Positions 10,801-19,527 of a stretch of DNA of 64,000 bases are shown one piece after another. This DNA comes from an uncultured Bacteroidales bacterium (GTDB taxonomy: Bacteria > Bacteroidota > Bacteroidia > Bacteroidales > UBA932). The stretch spans positions 53,436 through 117,435 of the forward strand of contig CALVAC010000009.1 in assembly GCA_944325435.1 (NCBI GenBank). The letters are read 5' to 3'. The position numbers were made by a program, and so were the translations under genes. The notes below the pieces were generated by a model. The model was not told the DNA's origin and searched no databases. It saw only the letters and a program-made list of their open reading frames with translations. Each line of letters starts with the position of its first letter. The first letter of the stretch is position 1.

Positions 10801-12740
10801 TTGGCCGTTATCTTAGTCTGGTTCAGCAATATGAAATGTCTTGACAAATCTTCCTCGTTGAAAAGAACATAACAGTCCGCTTCGATATTCTCATCTCTCC
10901 CGGCCCGTCCGGCTTCCTGCACGTAGTTCTCCAGAGAATCGGATATCTGGTAATGGACAACCAGGCCCACATCACTCTTGTCCACACCCATCCCGAAGGC
11001 CGATGTCGCCACAATGATCCGGATGTCTCCCGCCATAAAATCATTCTGGTTCCTTATCTTCACTTCCGGAGCCATCTTCCCGTGATACGGTCTTGCTGAA
11101 AAACCATCCTGCTCCAGCCTCTCTGCCAGCAATTCAGCACTTCGTGTCCTCGTCACATATACGATTACCGGACATGTCTTTTCCTCAAGAAGCCGTCTCA
11201 GTGTCTGATATTTCTCTTCATCATCCTTTTCGGGCAGCACGGTATAATGCAGGTTAGGCCTTGATACGGAAGCGGCAAACAGTGTCAGATCAAGTGACAG
11301 TCTGTCTTTGAAATATCTTCGGATGTCCTCGGTCACCTGAGGTTTCGCTGTCGCAGTAAAACAGGATACAGGAATATTCCACTGGAGATTTTTCTTCTCC
11401 TGTATCATCTTTATGAAATCTGCTATATAGAGGTAATCGACCCTGAAATCCTGTCCCCAGGACGAAAAGCAGTGGGCTTCATCTATGACAAATCGCGCTA
11501 TCTTCCGGCCGAGAATCAGCCGTTCGACAGATCTGGAGCGCAAAGACTCAGGAGAGATATACAGGATAGAGGCGGAGCCGTTCTCCACCCTTTCAAAAGA
11601 TTTTGCCCTTTCTATGGGGTCAAGCAGACCATTGATGGTGGCGGCCTCCGTAATCCCCTTTTTCTCGAGGTTGTCCACCTGGTCCTTCATCAGAGACTGC
11701 AGAGGGGAAATGACCACCGTCAATGCTCCCGTATTCTCTCCTGCCATGAGTGCCGGAAGCTGGAACGCAAGAGACTTGCCACCACCTGTGGGAAACACGG
11801 CGAGAAGGGAACGGTTTTCGACGGCTGTCCTGACTGCTTTTTCCTGCAGAGGTTCCCCTTCATAACTCCGAAAAGAACTGAACCCGAACCATCTTTCCAG
11901 ACCGGCATGGATATCGAGTGACCTGTTGCAGTACGGGCAACCTTCCGGACAGGGCGTACTCCTGAGACGGAACATCAGCTGCTCAACTTCCGGATAATTA
12001 TGCAACACCCAGGACGGGGTTATGGACCTGGAGGAACCGTCACTTTCCATTGCCGTCACCAGCGCCAGGCTATATGCCAATGCTACGGGTTGTCCGCTTA
12101 CCATCTGCTCAAGATCGGAATTTGCACATATAACATTTCTGAAATAATCTCTTATTATATTTCCTGTGATTTCTATATCCCTGCTGTAGTGACGGACTCG
12201 CTTCAACATAGACATCAGCCCCTTGATGACAGGCTGCGACACATTCCCGGCCGGCCGTATTTCTCCGACATAGCCCATATATCTGAAAAAAGCCCTGAAT
12301 TCTTCCGTTTCATTCAACAGGCTCCAGTATATCGTCTTCAATCTCTCATCAAGCCGTGTGAACGCAGCTATTTCATCATTGAAAAGGTCACGCGCCTTCA
12401 TGGAATCGTTCTGTGGATTGTTCAGTTCATCCACCTGCAGCTTGTCATCCTTCAACAACTTGTGGTAGGGCTTCTTCGGGAACAGCAAAGGAGACAGGAA
12501 CAATGTATCCATTGCATTGTCTCTGCCGATACCTGCCTTATTCAAGGCTTCTTCCAGATATCTGAAATCATGATTCAGGATATTGTGCCCACACACATAT
12601 TCACTCCCCTGAAGAAACCTGGCAAAATCGGCCATCGATGAACCGTGAAAAACCGGGCCATCAGACCTGACACCGCCTATATCCAGCACCTTGCCGTTTC
12701 TCGGATCGACTTCGGCATCTATGAATGCAACAATGGACAT
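7848..12740 (-). CDS. DEDD exonuclease-like / RecQ helicase / UvrD-like helicase fusion
   Basis: A 1630-residue DNA repair protein with three enzymatic regions. Residues 1 to about 180 look like a DnaQ-type exonuclease: FIDAEVD (DxE motif) and CGHNILNHDFRYL. The expected third HxxxxD motif is not clear; only PQNDSMKARD lies in that place, so activity is uncertain. A short Cys pair (CPEGCPYC) precedes a RecQ helicase with Walker A PTGGGKS near 317, VIDEAHCFSSWGQDFR near 419 and QEAGRAGRDE. A UvrD/Rep helicase follows, with AAGPGSGKTRVL near 1097, VIDEAQDMDEDE near 1205, VGDDDQNIYAFRG and STMHKAKGKEFDAVF. RecQ (3'-5', fork and junction) and UvrD activities in one chain suggest replication-fork or recombination-intermediate processing. 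The protein stands alone and has its own promoter candidate. Confidence 0.93.
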   Translation of the reverse strand: MSIVAFIDAEVDPRNGKVLDIGGVRSDGPVFHGSSMADFARFLQGSEYVCGHNILNHDFRYLEEALNKAGIGRDNAMDTLFLSPLLFPKKPYHKLLKDDKLQVDELNNPQNDSMKARDLFNDEIAAFTRLDERLKTIYWSLLNETEEFRAFFRYMGYVGEIRPAGNVSQPVIKGLMSMLKRVRHYSRDIEITGNIIRDYFRNVICANSDLEQMVSGQPVALAYSLALVTAMESDGSSRSITPSWVLHNYPEVEQLMFRLRSTPCPEGCPYCNRSLDIHAGLERWFGFSSFRSYEGEPLQEKAVRTAVENRSLLAVFPTGGGKSLAFQLPALMAGENTGALTVVISPLQSLMKDQVDNLEKKGITEAATINGLLDPIERAKSFERVENGSASILYISPESLRSRSVERLILGRKIARFVIDEAHCFSSWGQDFRVDYLYIADFIKMIQEKKNLQWNIPVSCFTATAKPQVTEDIRRYFKDRLSLDLTLFAASVSRPNLHYTVLPEKDDEEKYQTLRRLLEEKTCPVIVYVTRTRSAELLAERLEQDGFSARPYHGKMAPEVKIRNQNDFMAGDIRIIVATSAFGMGVDKSDVGLVVHYQISDSLENYVQEAGRAGRDENIEADCYVLFNEEDLSRHFILLNQTKITAKEIQQVWQAVKGLSGFRSSFSASALEIARKAGWDDGVADIETRVRAAIASLEQAGYLRRGQNMPRVYATGIMVRTAQDAVDRINASARFDSDGKVRAIRIIKSLISSRSRQWAKDDGESRIDYISDRLGISKEDVIHTINILREEKILADSKDITAYIYRSDTEHKSKRILKLFNEIENFLYPYLDESGSIFDLKELNERATEKGVDDVNVSRIMTMLNFWAIKGWIQKKRMSASRNQVPVQCVVRKSIFSEKIRQRQDLSGFIIDYLYGIAGDRQASDSGEILVEFSVVAIKDAYENSVTAFSGNVSCDDVEDALFYLSRIGAVRIEGGFLVIYNSMRLERLETDNRKKYRLEEYRNLGRFYENRMQQIHIVGEYARKMIDDYKGALQFVEDYFQMGYPFFLEKYFKGRKAEISRNMTPSKFRQIFGELSAAQLNIIKDNRSRIIVVAAGPGSGKTRVLVHKLASLLLLEDVKHEQLLMLTFSRAAATEFKQRLYALIGNAAAFVEIKTFHSYCFDLLGRIGSVDKAEKIVSQAVGKINAKEVDISRITKTVLVIDEAQDMDEDEYNLVKALMSVNEDMRVIAVGDDDQNIYAFRGSDSRYMEDLAGKDEAVKYELVENFRSAHNLVGFSNLYAATISRRLKEYDIVPVRKEPGRLGLVRYTGSNLASPVADSVIRYLMQGGNSGSVAVLTRTNDEALEIQNLLIERRIPARLIQSNDGFNLSALEEIRYFMDRLHLRDEGAVISRDDWERAKAALYSAFGRSVNLEFCHNLVRAFEAINPRTKYKTDFEIFVKESVLEDFAGESTASVTVSTMHKAKGKEFDAVFIMLENFPQRDDNDKRLLYVAMTRVKDALSVHLNSSFLDRFTMKGLERGNDTRQYEPSAERTLLLSLKDVWLNDFAWRQNVISGLMSGDSLSADEHGCCDRDGRTVLKFSSRFRDRLAGFIGNGYSLSEAWVNFIVWWKGDGMDRELKVVLPAIRLSR

Positions 12741-12766
12741 GTTCCGCCTTACTCAACAGAATAATG

Positions 12767-12774
12767 CAAATGTA
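12767..12774 (-). promoter_or_regulatory. Candidate -7 element for the RecQ-UvrD fusion gene
   Basis: On the minus strand this reads TACATTTG (TAnnTTTG consensus), 26 bases upstream of the ATG at 12740. The rest of the 208-base gap up to 12948 shows only a weak CTGG/CCAG hairpin and A+T-rich DNA. Confidence 0.45.
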
Positions 12775-12948
12775 CGGAATATTTCTGGTTTTCAGCCAGT
12801 CTCAATTTTTAAGACAGCCTATCGGCACTACATATACGCCATCCTTACGGCAATATGATAATTTTCATTGATTATCAATGTCTTTTGACTTTCGTTCGGC
12901 AAGTTGGCCGATTTTTCACTATTGGAACATTTCCGGCATCCCGGTGCC

Positions 12949-15384
12949 CTATCGCGCCGTGACAGTGTTGGTGCCTCCTTTGAGTCTGTAGGTACGGCCT
13001 TTCCAGACGAATGTTCCAGCCACTGCTTCAGGAATGGATATTTCTGCCGTCAGTCTGCCATCATCGGAAACAGAATACGAGACTGATACCTTGCCGTCAG
13101 GATGAGGGATTTCGCCGGATGCCTCCTTCAGGCGGCCCAGCGATGGAGCAATCCTGACCTCGCTGAATCCGGGAGCCGCACTGTCTATCCCGAGAAGCGT
13201 GCGGAAAAACTCGACATTGAGACTCGCGCTCCAGGCATGGCAGTCGGACCTCGATGGTTCAGGCTGCTCTGCCCAGGTGGTAAGCCCGAGAGCGAGCTGG
13301 TCACGCCAAGGCTGGAGTTCGTCCTGCAGGTCATCTCCCCTTCCGGCAAGCCTCATAGCCTGCATCAGATAATATCTGTAGTAAAGGGTACACTGCCATA
13401 TCGAACTGTCAGCCAGAAAACGGTCGAACAAGGCTCCTGCATCTTCACCGGAAACCACACCGGCAAGAATGGCCAATATGTTCCCATGCTGGGAATAACT
13501 GTCCCGATTGAAAGTGTCTGCAAAAAGTCCTTTCGCGTCATCCCAGTATTTGTCCTTGACAGTCTTTCGGATGGCATCAGCGATTTCTGAATAATGTTCT
13601 GCAAGAGCCTTTTGTCCGAAAGCCGCTTCCATATCTGCCGCAGCTGAAAGTGCAAGTACATACTGGAGATCCTGGACTATGGAATTGCCATCCTTCTCCC
13701 TGACCGGCTCCCCGTCAGGCGTACCGCACCAGTCCATAAAGAACCAGAAGGGAATCCGGTCAAGACTCATATCCGGTCTGAGAAAAGTTTCATACCACGA
13801 AAGTATAGAACGGGTTGCGGGAAGCATAGTCTTCAGAAAAGCGGAATCACCCCTGTACATCCAGTAATCGTGGCACATACATATCCACCACAGGGAAAAC
13901 GGAGGGATGAACTGATGCAGAGAAGATGGATAACGGCTCATAGTGATACCATCCGGCACCATTGACCGGAATCCCTGTTCTATGGCATAACGCACCATCT
14001 CATCATTCCTTGTGTTGAACAGGGTGATCATCGCCTGTATCCTCGTGTCTCCGAAATACTGGAGCTGTTCATAATACGGACAGTCCATATAAGTGTCGGC
14101 CGCGCACAGACGGGCAGTCCGCCAGCCGGTCTCTATCATCCGTCCGGCATCCTCGATACCCGGTGCAGAAAAGGAAGACTCCCTCTCCAGCGGATACATC
14201 GAAGACACCGCATAAAGGTCATCTATCACAAGAGGTTCATCCGCTGTCCTGATCTTCAGCAGGACATATCGCCAGGTCCTCCACCACAGAGGAGTGAACG
14301 CCCTGTCCGGCCCTCCATCCGGAAGAATCCTGTCCGCATAACCTATGAAATGTTTCCCGTCGACCTCGTTTCTGTCTCCTTTGTCATTCCAGCTGCCTTC
14401 CTTATACAAAGATTCCGCATATTGCAGCTGCATCTCGGCTCCTGTACCTCCGCTGAATTCTATTGTCGGATAGCCTGTGACCAAGACTGAATTGTCTATC
14501 AGGAGTTCCGCTTCAGTATCAGGCGGTATCACCAGAGGCTGCGTCCCTGCAAGGAATCCGGTAGATGACACCTCAACATCCGCCATACTCTCCCTATCAC
14601 AAATACGGCCCGTCCCCCTGATGATTTCCGGCATCCGGAACGGCTTCAGTTCCATCTGCCGCACCGGTGACGGGACAAGCTGCCATCCCGGATAGTCCTT
14701 CGCCCCTTTGGCTGCACCCTGAATCAGGGTTCTTGCCGCCGGCCAGGCCGAATCATCATAGTCCGGGCTTTCCCAGCCCCACGGATATCCGGATGCCGTG
14801 AACTGCTCGCAGGCTCCAGCTGCATAGTACCCTGAAACCGGCTGCATATAAGGAGAGTACGACCGGTCATGAAAGCCCAGCCATGATCCGTCCGTGTTTA
14901 CGATATCCTCTTCCGGGGTATTCCCCTGCATAATGAAACCGGTCTTGCCGAAACTCATCTGCGCCAGAGGTCGGCTGGCGGCGAAATTCCACACTACCGC
15001 GGCGACAGTGTTCTCTCCCTGTTTCAGATATGGTTTCAGGTCGTATGTCGTATAATTCCAGTTATATACATCACCGTATTCCGGTCCCAGGCCGACAAAT
15101 CTGCCGTTCACATAAAGCTTATACCTGTTATCAGCCGAGACATGGACGATGAAACTCTCAGGAACATGCTCCAGATCAAAAGTCTTTCTGAAATGGCACA
15201 CCGCATATTCATTCTCGGACATATCCTGCACCGAAATCCAGTGTGCAGGCCACCTCCCTTCCTGCAGCCGTCCATCTATCATTGCCGCATCCCAGCCCTC
15301 AAGTCTGTTCTGCCCTCCTGCATGAAATCCCGCTACAGCCGCAGCAAGCAGCACTATCCCCAAAATCTGAATCCTGTGTACCAT
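12949..15384 (-). CDS. GH78-like alpha-L-rhamnosidase
   Basis: An 811-residue exported glycosidase expected to release terminal alpha-L-rhamnose. The start at 15384 is preferred over an upstream ATG at 15453, because the later Met begins a clean signal peptide (ILGIVLLAAAVAGFHAGG) and avoids overlap with the symporter gene. A beta-sandwich region (FRKTFDLEHV, YKLYVNGRFVGLGPEYGDV) precedes an (alpha/alpha)6 barrel. The barrel contains DCPYYEQLQYFGDTRIQ near residue 432, matching the GH78 catalytic segment. A C-terminal beta-domain closes the protein. It is the last gene of the PUL operon, 14 bases after the symporter gene. Related non-rhamnosidase six-hairpin enzymes exist, so the exact sugar is inferred. 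Confidence 0.85.
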   Translation of the reverse strand: MVHRIQILGIVLLAAAVAGFHAGGQNRLEGWDAAMIDGRLQEGRWPAHWISVQDMSENEYAVCHFRKTFDLEHVPESFIVHVSADNRYKLYVNGRFVGLGPEYGDVYNWNYTTYDLKPYLKQGENTVAAVVWNFAASRPLAQMSFGKTGFIMQGNTPEEDIVNTDGSWLGFHDRSYSPYMQPVSGYYAAGACEQFTASGYPWGWESPDYDDSAWPAARTLIQGAAKGAKDYPGWQLVPSPVRQMELKPFRMPEIIRGTGRICDRESMADVEVSSTGFLAGTQPLVIPPDTEAELLIDNSVLVTGYPTIEFSGGTGAEMQLQYAESLYKEGSWNDKGDRNEVDGKHFIGYADRILPDGGPDRAFTPLWWRTWRYVLLKIRTADEPLVIDDLYAVSSMYPLERESSFSAPGIEDAGRMIETGWRTARLCAADTYMDCPYYEQLQYFGDTRIQAMITLFNTRNDEMVRYAIEQGFRSMVPDGITMSRYPSSLHQFIPPFSLWWICMCHDYWMYRGDSAFLKTMLPATRSILSWYETFLRPDMSLDRIPFWFFMDWCGTPDGEPVREKDGNSIVQDLQYVLALSAAADMEAAFGQKALAEHYSEIADAIRKTVKDKYWDDAKGLFADTFNRDSYSQHGNILAILAGVVSGEDAGALFDRFLADSSIWQCTLYYRYYLMQAMRLAGRGDDLQDELQPWRDQLALGLTTWAEQPEPSRSDCHAWSASLNVEFFRTLLGIDSAAPGFSEVRIAPSLGRLKEASGEIPHPDGKVSVSYSVSDDGRLTAEISIPEAVAGTFVWKGRTYRLKGGTNTVTAR

Positions 15385-15398
15385 ATCCCGATTGTTTT

Positions 15399-16970
15399 TC
15401 AGCCAAAGATAACCAATAAAACCATACACGACAAGAGCAGAACTGCACTCCATACCCGATAATCAGCCCACCACCGGATACCCGACATGTCCTGCCATTC
15501 CTTTTTCAGATCCTGAAGGCGGAACACATTGCCCTCCAGCCTGCATTCTTCCGGAGGAGGGAAGAAAAGACTGACAACATACATCAAAGCCATGCTGAAC
15601 ACAAAAAGCACGGGAACGATAAAAAGGAAATGCATATCTCCGAATATCCTGTCTTTGAATGACAGCATAAGCACTGCCACGACAAGTCCGGCCACCAGGC
15701 CGGCAAACACGCCCTGCCCATTGGCTCTTCTGCTGAAAATACCAAGCAGAAAAGCCGCCACTACAGGCGGGGCGAGATATGAAAGTATCTCCTGATAATA
15801 TTTCAGCAGAGAATCGAATCTGCCTATCTGAGGGGCCCACAAGGCCGCAATGACAACGACAACCAGGGATACGGCCTTGCCGACATGCACAAGTCTCCTG
15901 TCAGATGCCATACGGTCTATCTTGCCATAGAAATCCATAGTGAACAATGTGGAGGTAGCATTCATTATGGCACTCAATGTAGAAGTCAAGGCGGCCAGAA
16001 GCACTGCTATCATCAGTCCGACCAGTCCCACAGGCATCAGATTGAGAATCATTGACGGATAGACCATATCCGGACTTTCGAGACCAGGAAACAGTCTTCT
16101 GCACATCACACCCGGGACGGCAAACAGGAAAAGAGTGCACAAAGTAAGACCTCCATTGAGCATAACGCCTTTCCGGCCTTCATTGAGATTCCTGGCACTC
16201 AACACTCGCTGGACAAGAGTCTGGCTGTTCGCCCAGAAATAAAGTCCGGTCACCGGCATCCCTATCAACAGAGCAAGCCATGGAGTCGCAGCATCATCTA
16301 TAGGCCTGACAAGTTTGACAAGGACATCTCCGGAAGCCACAAGATTCTGGAAATACTCCAACCCTCCGCTCAGAGTCACCCATACGGCAAGCAAGACAGA
16401 ACCCGCAATCAGTATGCAGGCCTGGAGAATCTCTGCGCTTATCGCCGAAGACAGGCCTCCTGAGATAGTGTAAGATGCGGCAAGCGCCGCAAAAGCCAAT
16501 ATTATTACCCGGATATCCACATCCGGCAGAATAAGTTTGACAATCAATGCCGCAGCATACAAGGCGCCTGCCGCATCGAGAAAGACATTGCCGACAATGC
16601 TGATAAAAGAGAAATAATACCTCGAACCTGCGTTGAAACGCCGTTCCAGATATTCAGGAATAGTGAATATGCCAGTGCGTATATAAACCGGAAGCAGAAA
16701 GACTGCAAAGAACACCATCACCACGACCCCGACAAGGTTGTAGTTGAATACTGCAAGACCTGTCGAATATGCATCCCCCGTCTGCCCGATCAGCGTCGTG
16801 CTAGAAATGCTTGCAGCGAACAGAGACAGACCTATACCCCACCAAGGCATAGTCCTTCCCGCAAGAAAATATGAACCCGAATCTCCGCTTTTGCCGTGAC
16901 GGACAGCCCACCATATTATGAAGATGAGGCTCAAGAGCACTACTGCTATGTCAATTATGCTCAATTTCAT
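15399..16970 (-). CDS. Sodium/solute symporter (SSS family)
   Basis: A 523-residue inner-membrane transporter with about 13 hydrophobic segments. The SSS signature is visible: FLAGRTMPWWGIGLSLFAAS, then ISSTTLIGQTGDAYSTG and FTIPEYLERRFN. Family members couple Na+ to uptake of sugars, sialic acid, amino acids or other solutes. Placement between two glycosidases, overlapping the upstream gene by four bases, argues that it imports the mono- or oligosaccharide released by this PUL. The longer C-terminal region (last about 60 residues) ends in an extra hydrophobic helix, common in the sugar-linked SSS branch of Bacteroidota. Confidence 0.93.
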   Translation of the reverse strand: MKLSIIDIAVVLLSLIFIIWWAVRHGKSGDSGSYFLAGRTMPWWGIGLSLFAASISSTTLIGQTGDAYSTGLAVFNYNLVGVVVMVFFAVFLLPVYIRTGIFTIPEYLERRFNAGSRYYFSFISIVGNVFLDAAGALYAAALIVKLILPDVDIRVIILAFAALAASYTISGGLSSAISAEILQACILIAGSVLLAVWVTLSGGLEYFQNLVASGDVLVKLVRPIDDAATPWLALLIGMPVTGLYFWANSQTLVQRVLSARNLNEGRKGVMLNGGLTLCTLFLFAVPGVMCRRLFPGLESPDMVYPSMILNLMPVGLVGLMIAVLLAALTSTLSAIMNATSTLFTMDFYGKIDRMASDRRLVHVGKAVSLVVVVIAALWAPQIGRFDSLLKYYQEILSYLAPPVVAAFLLGIFSRRANGQGVFAGLVAGLVVAVLMLSFKDRIFGDMHFLFIVPVLFVFSMALMYVVSLFFPPPEECRLEGNVFRLQDLKKEWQDMSGIRWWADYRVWSAVLLLSCMVLLVIFG

Positions 16971-18502
16971 ACCTCATCAACCACTATGTTTGTGATCATC
17001 TTGAAACTCCGGGCCGGTACCGTCACAAGTATCCGTCCTTCTGACAGCCTGTCCGCATCCACTGTTCCGGTCGGCAGAGGAAAAGAATTCTCATCTGTCA
17101 GGAAACCATCCGGAGTATAATCATACACGCTCATCTCCGCAGGTCCCGTACAGTCAAATTTCACAGACAGCCGCCTGTCCATCCCGGAAGCATTGAGCAG
17201 CACAAGGGTCACCCCATCGGAATTTCTGCCCATAACAACCCTAAGCCCGTTTTCCGGATGGTCATCTTCAGGATTGAATATATCCATCCCTGGCAGAAAA
17301 TACCGGCACATCAACGACCATGTATAGAACCACGGACGGATATCCTCTTCCGCCGGATCTCCTGTCAGTTCTGTCCCGAGCGAATTCCAGAAGCCCCACA
17401 CCTTCAGCTGGTCAGGTGCCCCGGCATCATTGATCGTATGCATGGCATCGTCTAACATCCAGGCACTTGCTCCCTGCCATCCGGCTTTCATCGCCTGGAC
17501 AAGAGCATCCGCTGCATCTATCCCGTACACATAATCGTATGTGAACAGTTGGGAATCTTCACTGGCAAATGGCTTTTCCTCGACTCTCCGCTTATACAGT
17601 TCTCCTAATTCTCCTGTCTGGTACCATCCGCCTATCTCTCCGAATATCATCGGCTTACCTGTCGGACGGACAATGTCGGCCACTTCCGAAAACCGTTCAA
17701 GGAAGCTGCAGTCCCTGATGAACGCCCAGTCTGCATAACAATGTATGTTATAGTTGCCGACAATGGAGTCCAGCTGGATAACGGTCTGCTCGACCCACTC
17801 ACGCCCTGTCGGATACTCTGAAGCCGGATTCTCAGCCATTTCCACCACATCCGGAGCCGACACGGCTATGTCAAGTCCCGCCTCCACAAAAGACCTGTGC
17901 ATTTTCATCACTCCGGATTTCCACTGGTTCCAGTCTCCTCCGGTACAGGCCCAGGCTCCGTTCGGTTCATTGGTTATTATATAATACCGGATACAGTCAA
18001 AGCCCATATCCTTCTTCAGATACGAAAGATACCTTGTCGTCATTTCTATATAGCGAGGGTCATCCACTCGATCTATATTTCCGGGATATCCCCAGAACCC
18101 AGGGACACCGTAATCCCCGAACAGGACTACGATGCCCCTGTCCTGACAATATTCAAGAAGCCTGCAGACCATCTTCACCTCGTCACAGGTGAAATCCAGC
18201 ACAGGTGCTCCTGAAGCATCTACGCCTTTGAAATACCGCCATCCCGCCACATCCATTATCCTCACTATTTTCGGTCTCATATAGTCAAGCCTGTCAAAGA
18301 CCCTCTGAAGTTTGGCATCTGTCATCAGATAACCCCATTCGGCATCATCCGAATCGGCATGGGGATAAGCGGACCATTCGACTCCGTTACCGACAAAATT
18401 CTCAGATACAGGTTCATCCGACAGGACCAACACTTCTACGGATGAGCATGACTGCAGAATCAGAACTGCCATAAAGAAGGACGCATACAGATTTTTCATC
18501 AT
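16967..18502 (-). CDS. Lipoprotein glycoside hydrolase, clan GH-A type
   Basis: A 511-residue lipoprotein (lipobox LQSC, Cys19) with a (beta/alpha)8-barrel glycosidase. ITNEPNGAW near residue 179 holds the likely acid/base Glu. FGEIGGW near 288 holds the likely nucleophile Glu. This spacing and sequence fit retaining clan GH-A enzymes (GH5/GH30/GH39-like), but I cannot assign the family. A C-terminal beta-sandwich (about 400-511) resembles that of GH30/GH39 proteins. Two Met codons sit in tandem at 18502 and 18499; the first makes a four-base ATGA overlap with the GH130 gene. It probably cleaves backbone or side-chain linkages of the PUL substrate outside the cytoplasm. Confidence 0.8.
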   Translation of the reverse strand: MMKNLYASFFMAVLILQSCSSVEVLVLSDEPVSENFVGNGVEWSAYPHADSDDAEWGYLMTDAKLQRVFDRLDYMRPKIVRIMDVAGWRYFKGVDASGAPVLDFTCDEVKMVCRLLEYCQDRGIVVLFGDYGVPGFWGYPGNIDRVDDPRYIEMTTRYLSYLKKDMGFDCIRYYIITNEPNGAWACTGGDWNQWKSGVMKMHRSFVEAGLDIAVSAPDVVEMAENPASEYPTGREWVEQTVIQLDSIVGNYNIHCYADWAFIRDCSFLERFSEVADIVRPTGKPMIFGEIGGWYQTGELGELYKRRVEEKPFASEDSQLFTYDYVYGIDAADALVQAMKAGWQGASAWMLDDAMHTINDAGAPDQLKVWGFWNSLGTELTGDPAEEDIRPWFYTWSLMCRYFLPGMDIFNPEDDHPENGLRVVMGRNSDGVTLVLLNASGMDRRLSVKFDCTGPAEMSVYDYTPDGFLTDENSFPLPTGTVDADRLSEGRILVTVPARSFKMITNIVVDEV

Positions 18503-19518
18503 TTCCCATATTTGATATAATCGACAAGGTCATTCACATTGCAGGTGGCGAGATTGACATACCTGTCTCCTGCCCCGTAATATACATAAAGAATATCATC
18601 TATTATCACATTTCCTGTCGGGAAGACACAGCCTTTATAGAAACCGTCCAGTTCAAGAGGCCCTTCCGGCTCCAGTATGAACTCCTTTGTCCTGCCCAGA
18701 ATCTTCAGCGGATTCTCCAGATCCAGCAGGACAGCCCCCACACGGTAATAGCCTTTGCCTGCATCGCTTACACCATGATACAGAAGAAGCCAGCCATCAT
18801 CTGTACGCAGAGGAGGTGCGCTTCCGCCGATTTTCTCTTCCCATGTGTCCTCGATCCCTGTCATGAGCAGATGGCTCTCCTTGTCTTCCCACTCCAGAAT
18901 GTCGTCTGAGAATTTCATCCAGATAGAAGGATATTTGACCCCATAGCCTTCTCCGACATATTGTTTCGGACGATGTATCATCACATATTTACCTTTCACC
19001 TTTTCCGGAAAAAGGATTACATCCCTGTCATCGAGAATAGGGCTGGTTATCCTGCCGAGTCGCCGGAAAGTGTGGAAATCTCGCGTTACAGCCAACGCGG
19101 AATTGGCCATGTTCTCCTTGAGGAAAACCGGGGCGAAATCCCCGACAGGAGGTCTGTTCACCTCATCGTGAGCGAATTTCCAATACTGCCCGGGAGGGAA
19201 CGGTCTGAAAGCGTATGTCACATAAAACACATCCCCGAACTTTACTATGCGCGGGTCTTCTATCGCCCCGGAATCCGGCCCCTCCTGTGAAGGGGACAGA
19301 ACCGGGGAATTATCCGCCCGGTCGAAATGCATTCCATCCCTGCTGGTGGCAAGACCTATGCGGATAACATGTTCCGGGTCCTCTCCTGCCGCCCTGTAAA
19401 GCATATAAAAGACTCCATTCTCATACCATACACCAGGATTACAGGTAACAAGGCTGTCCCAAGTGGAACCGTCCGATGGAGCGAGCACAGGATTATGTTC
19501 GTATCGTTCAAGTCTCAT
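18499..19518 (-). CDS. GH130 glycoside phosphorylase/hydrolase
   Basis: A 339-residue five-bladed beta-propeller enzyme. Family features are TCNPGVWYENGVFYMLYRA and AIEDPRIVKFGDVFYVTYA, where the Asp is the expected catalytic acid. DDRDVILFPEKVKGKYVMIHRP-type sequence follows and is diagnostic for GH130. Most characterised members phosphorolyse beta-mannosides, giving mannose 1-phosphate; some are hydrolases. No signal peptide is seen, so it should act in the cytoplasm on imported oligosaccharide, which fits the symporter two genes downstream. It starts nine bases after the beta-helix gene and overlaps the next gene by four. Beta-mannoside specificity is a family expectation, not shown here. 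Confidence 0.9.
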   Translation of the reverse strand: MRLERYEHNPVLAPSDGSTWDSLVTCNPGVWYENGVFYMLYRAAGEDPEHVIRIGLATSRDGMHFDRADNSPVLSPSQEGPDSGAIEDPRIVKFGDVFYVTYAFRPFPPGQYWKFAHDEVNRPPVGDFAPVFLKENMANSALAVTRDFHTFRRLGRITSPILDDRDVILFPEKVKGKYVMIHRPKQYVGEGYGVKYPSIWMKFSDDILEWEDKESHLLMTGIEDTWEEKIGGSAPPLRTDDGWLLLYHGVSDAGKGYYRVGAVLLDLENPLKILGRTKEFILEPEGPLELDGFYKGCVFPTGNVIIDDILYVYYGAGDRYVNLATCNVNDLVDYIKYGK

Positions 19519-19527
19519 ATTCCGTCA

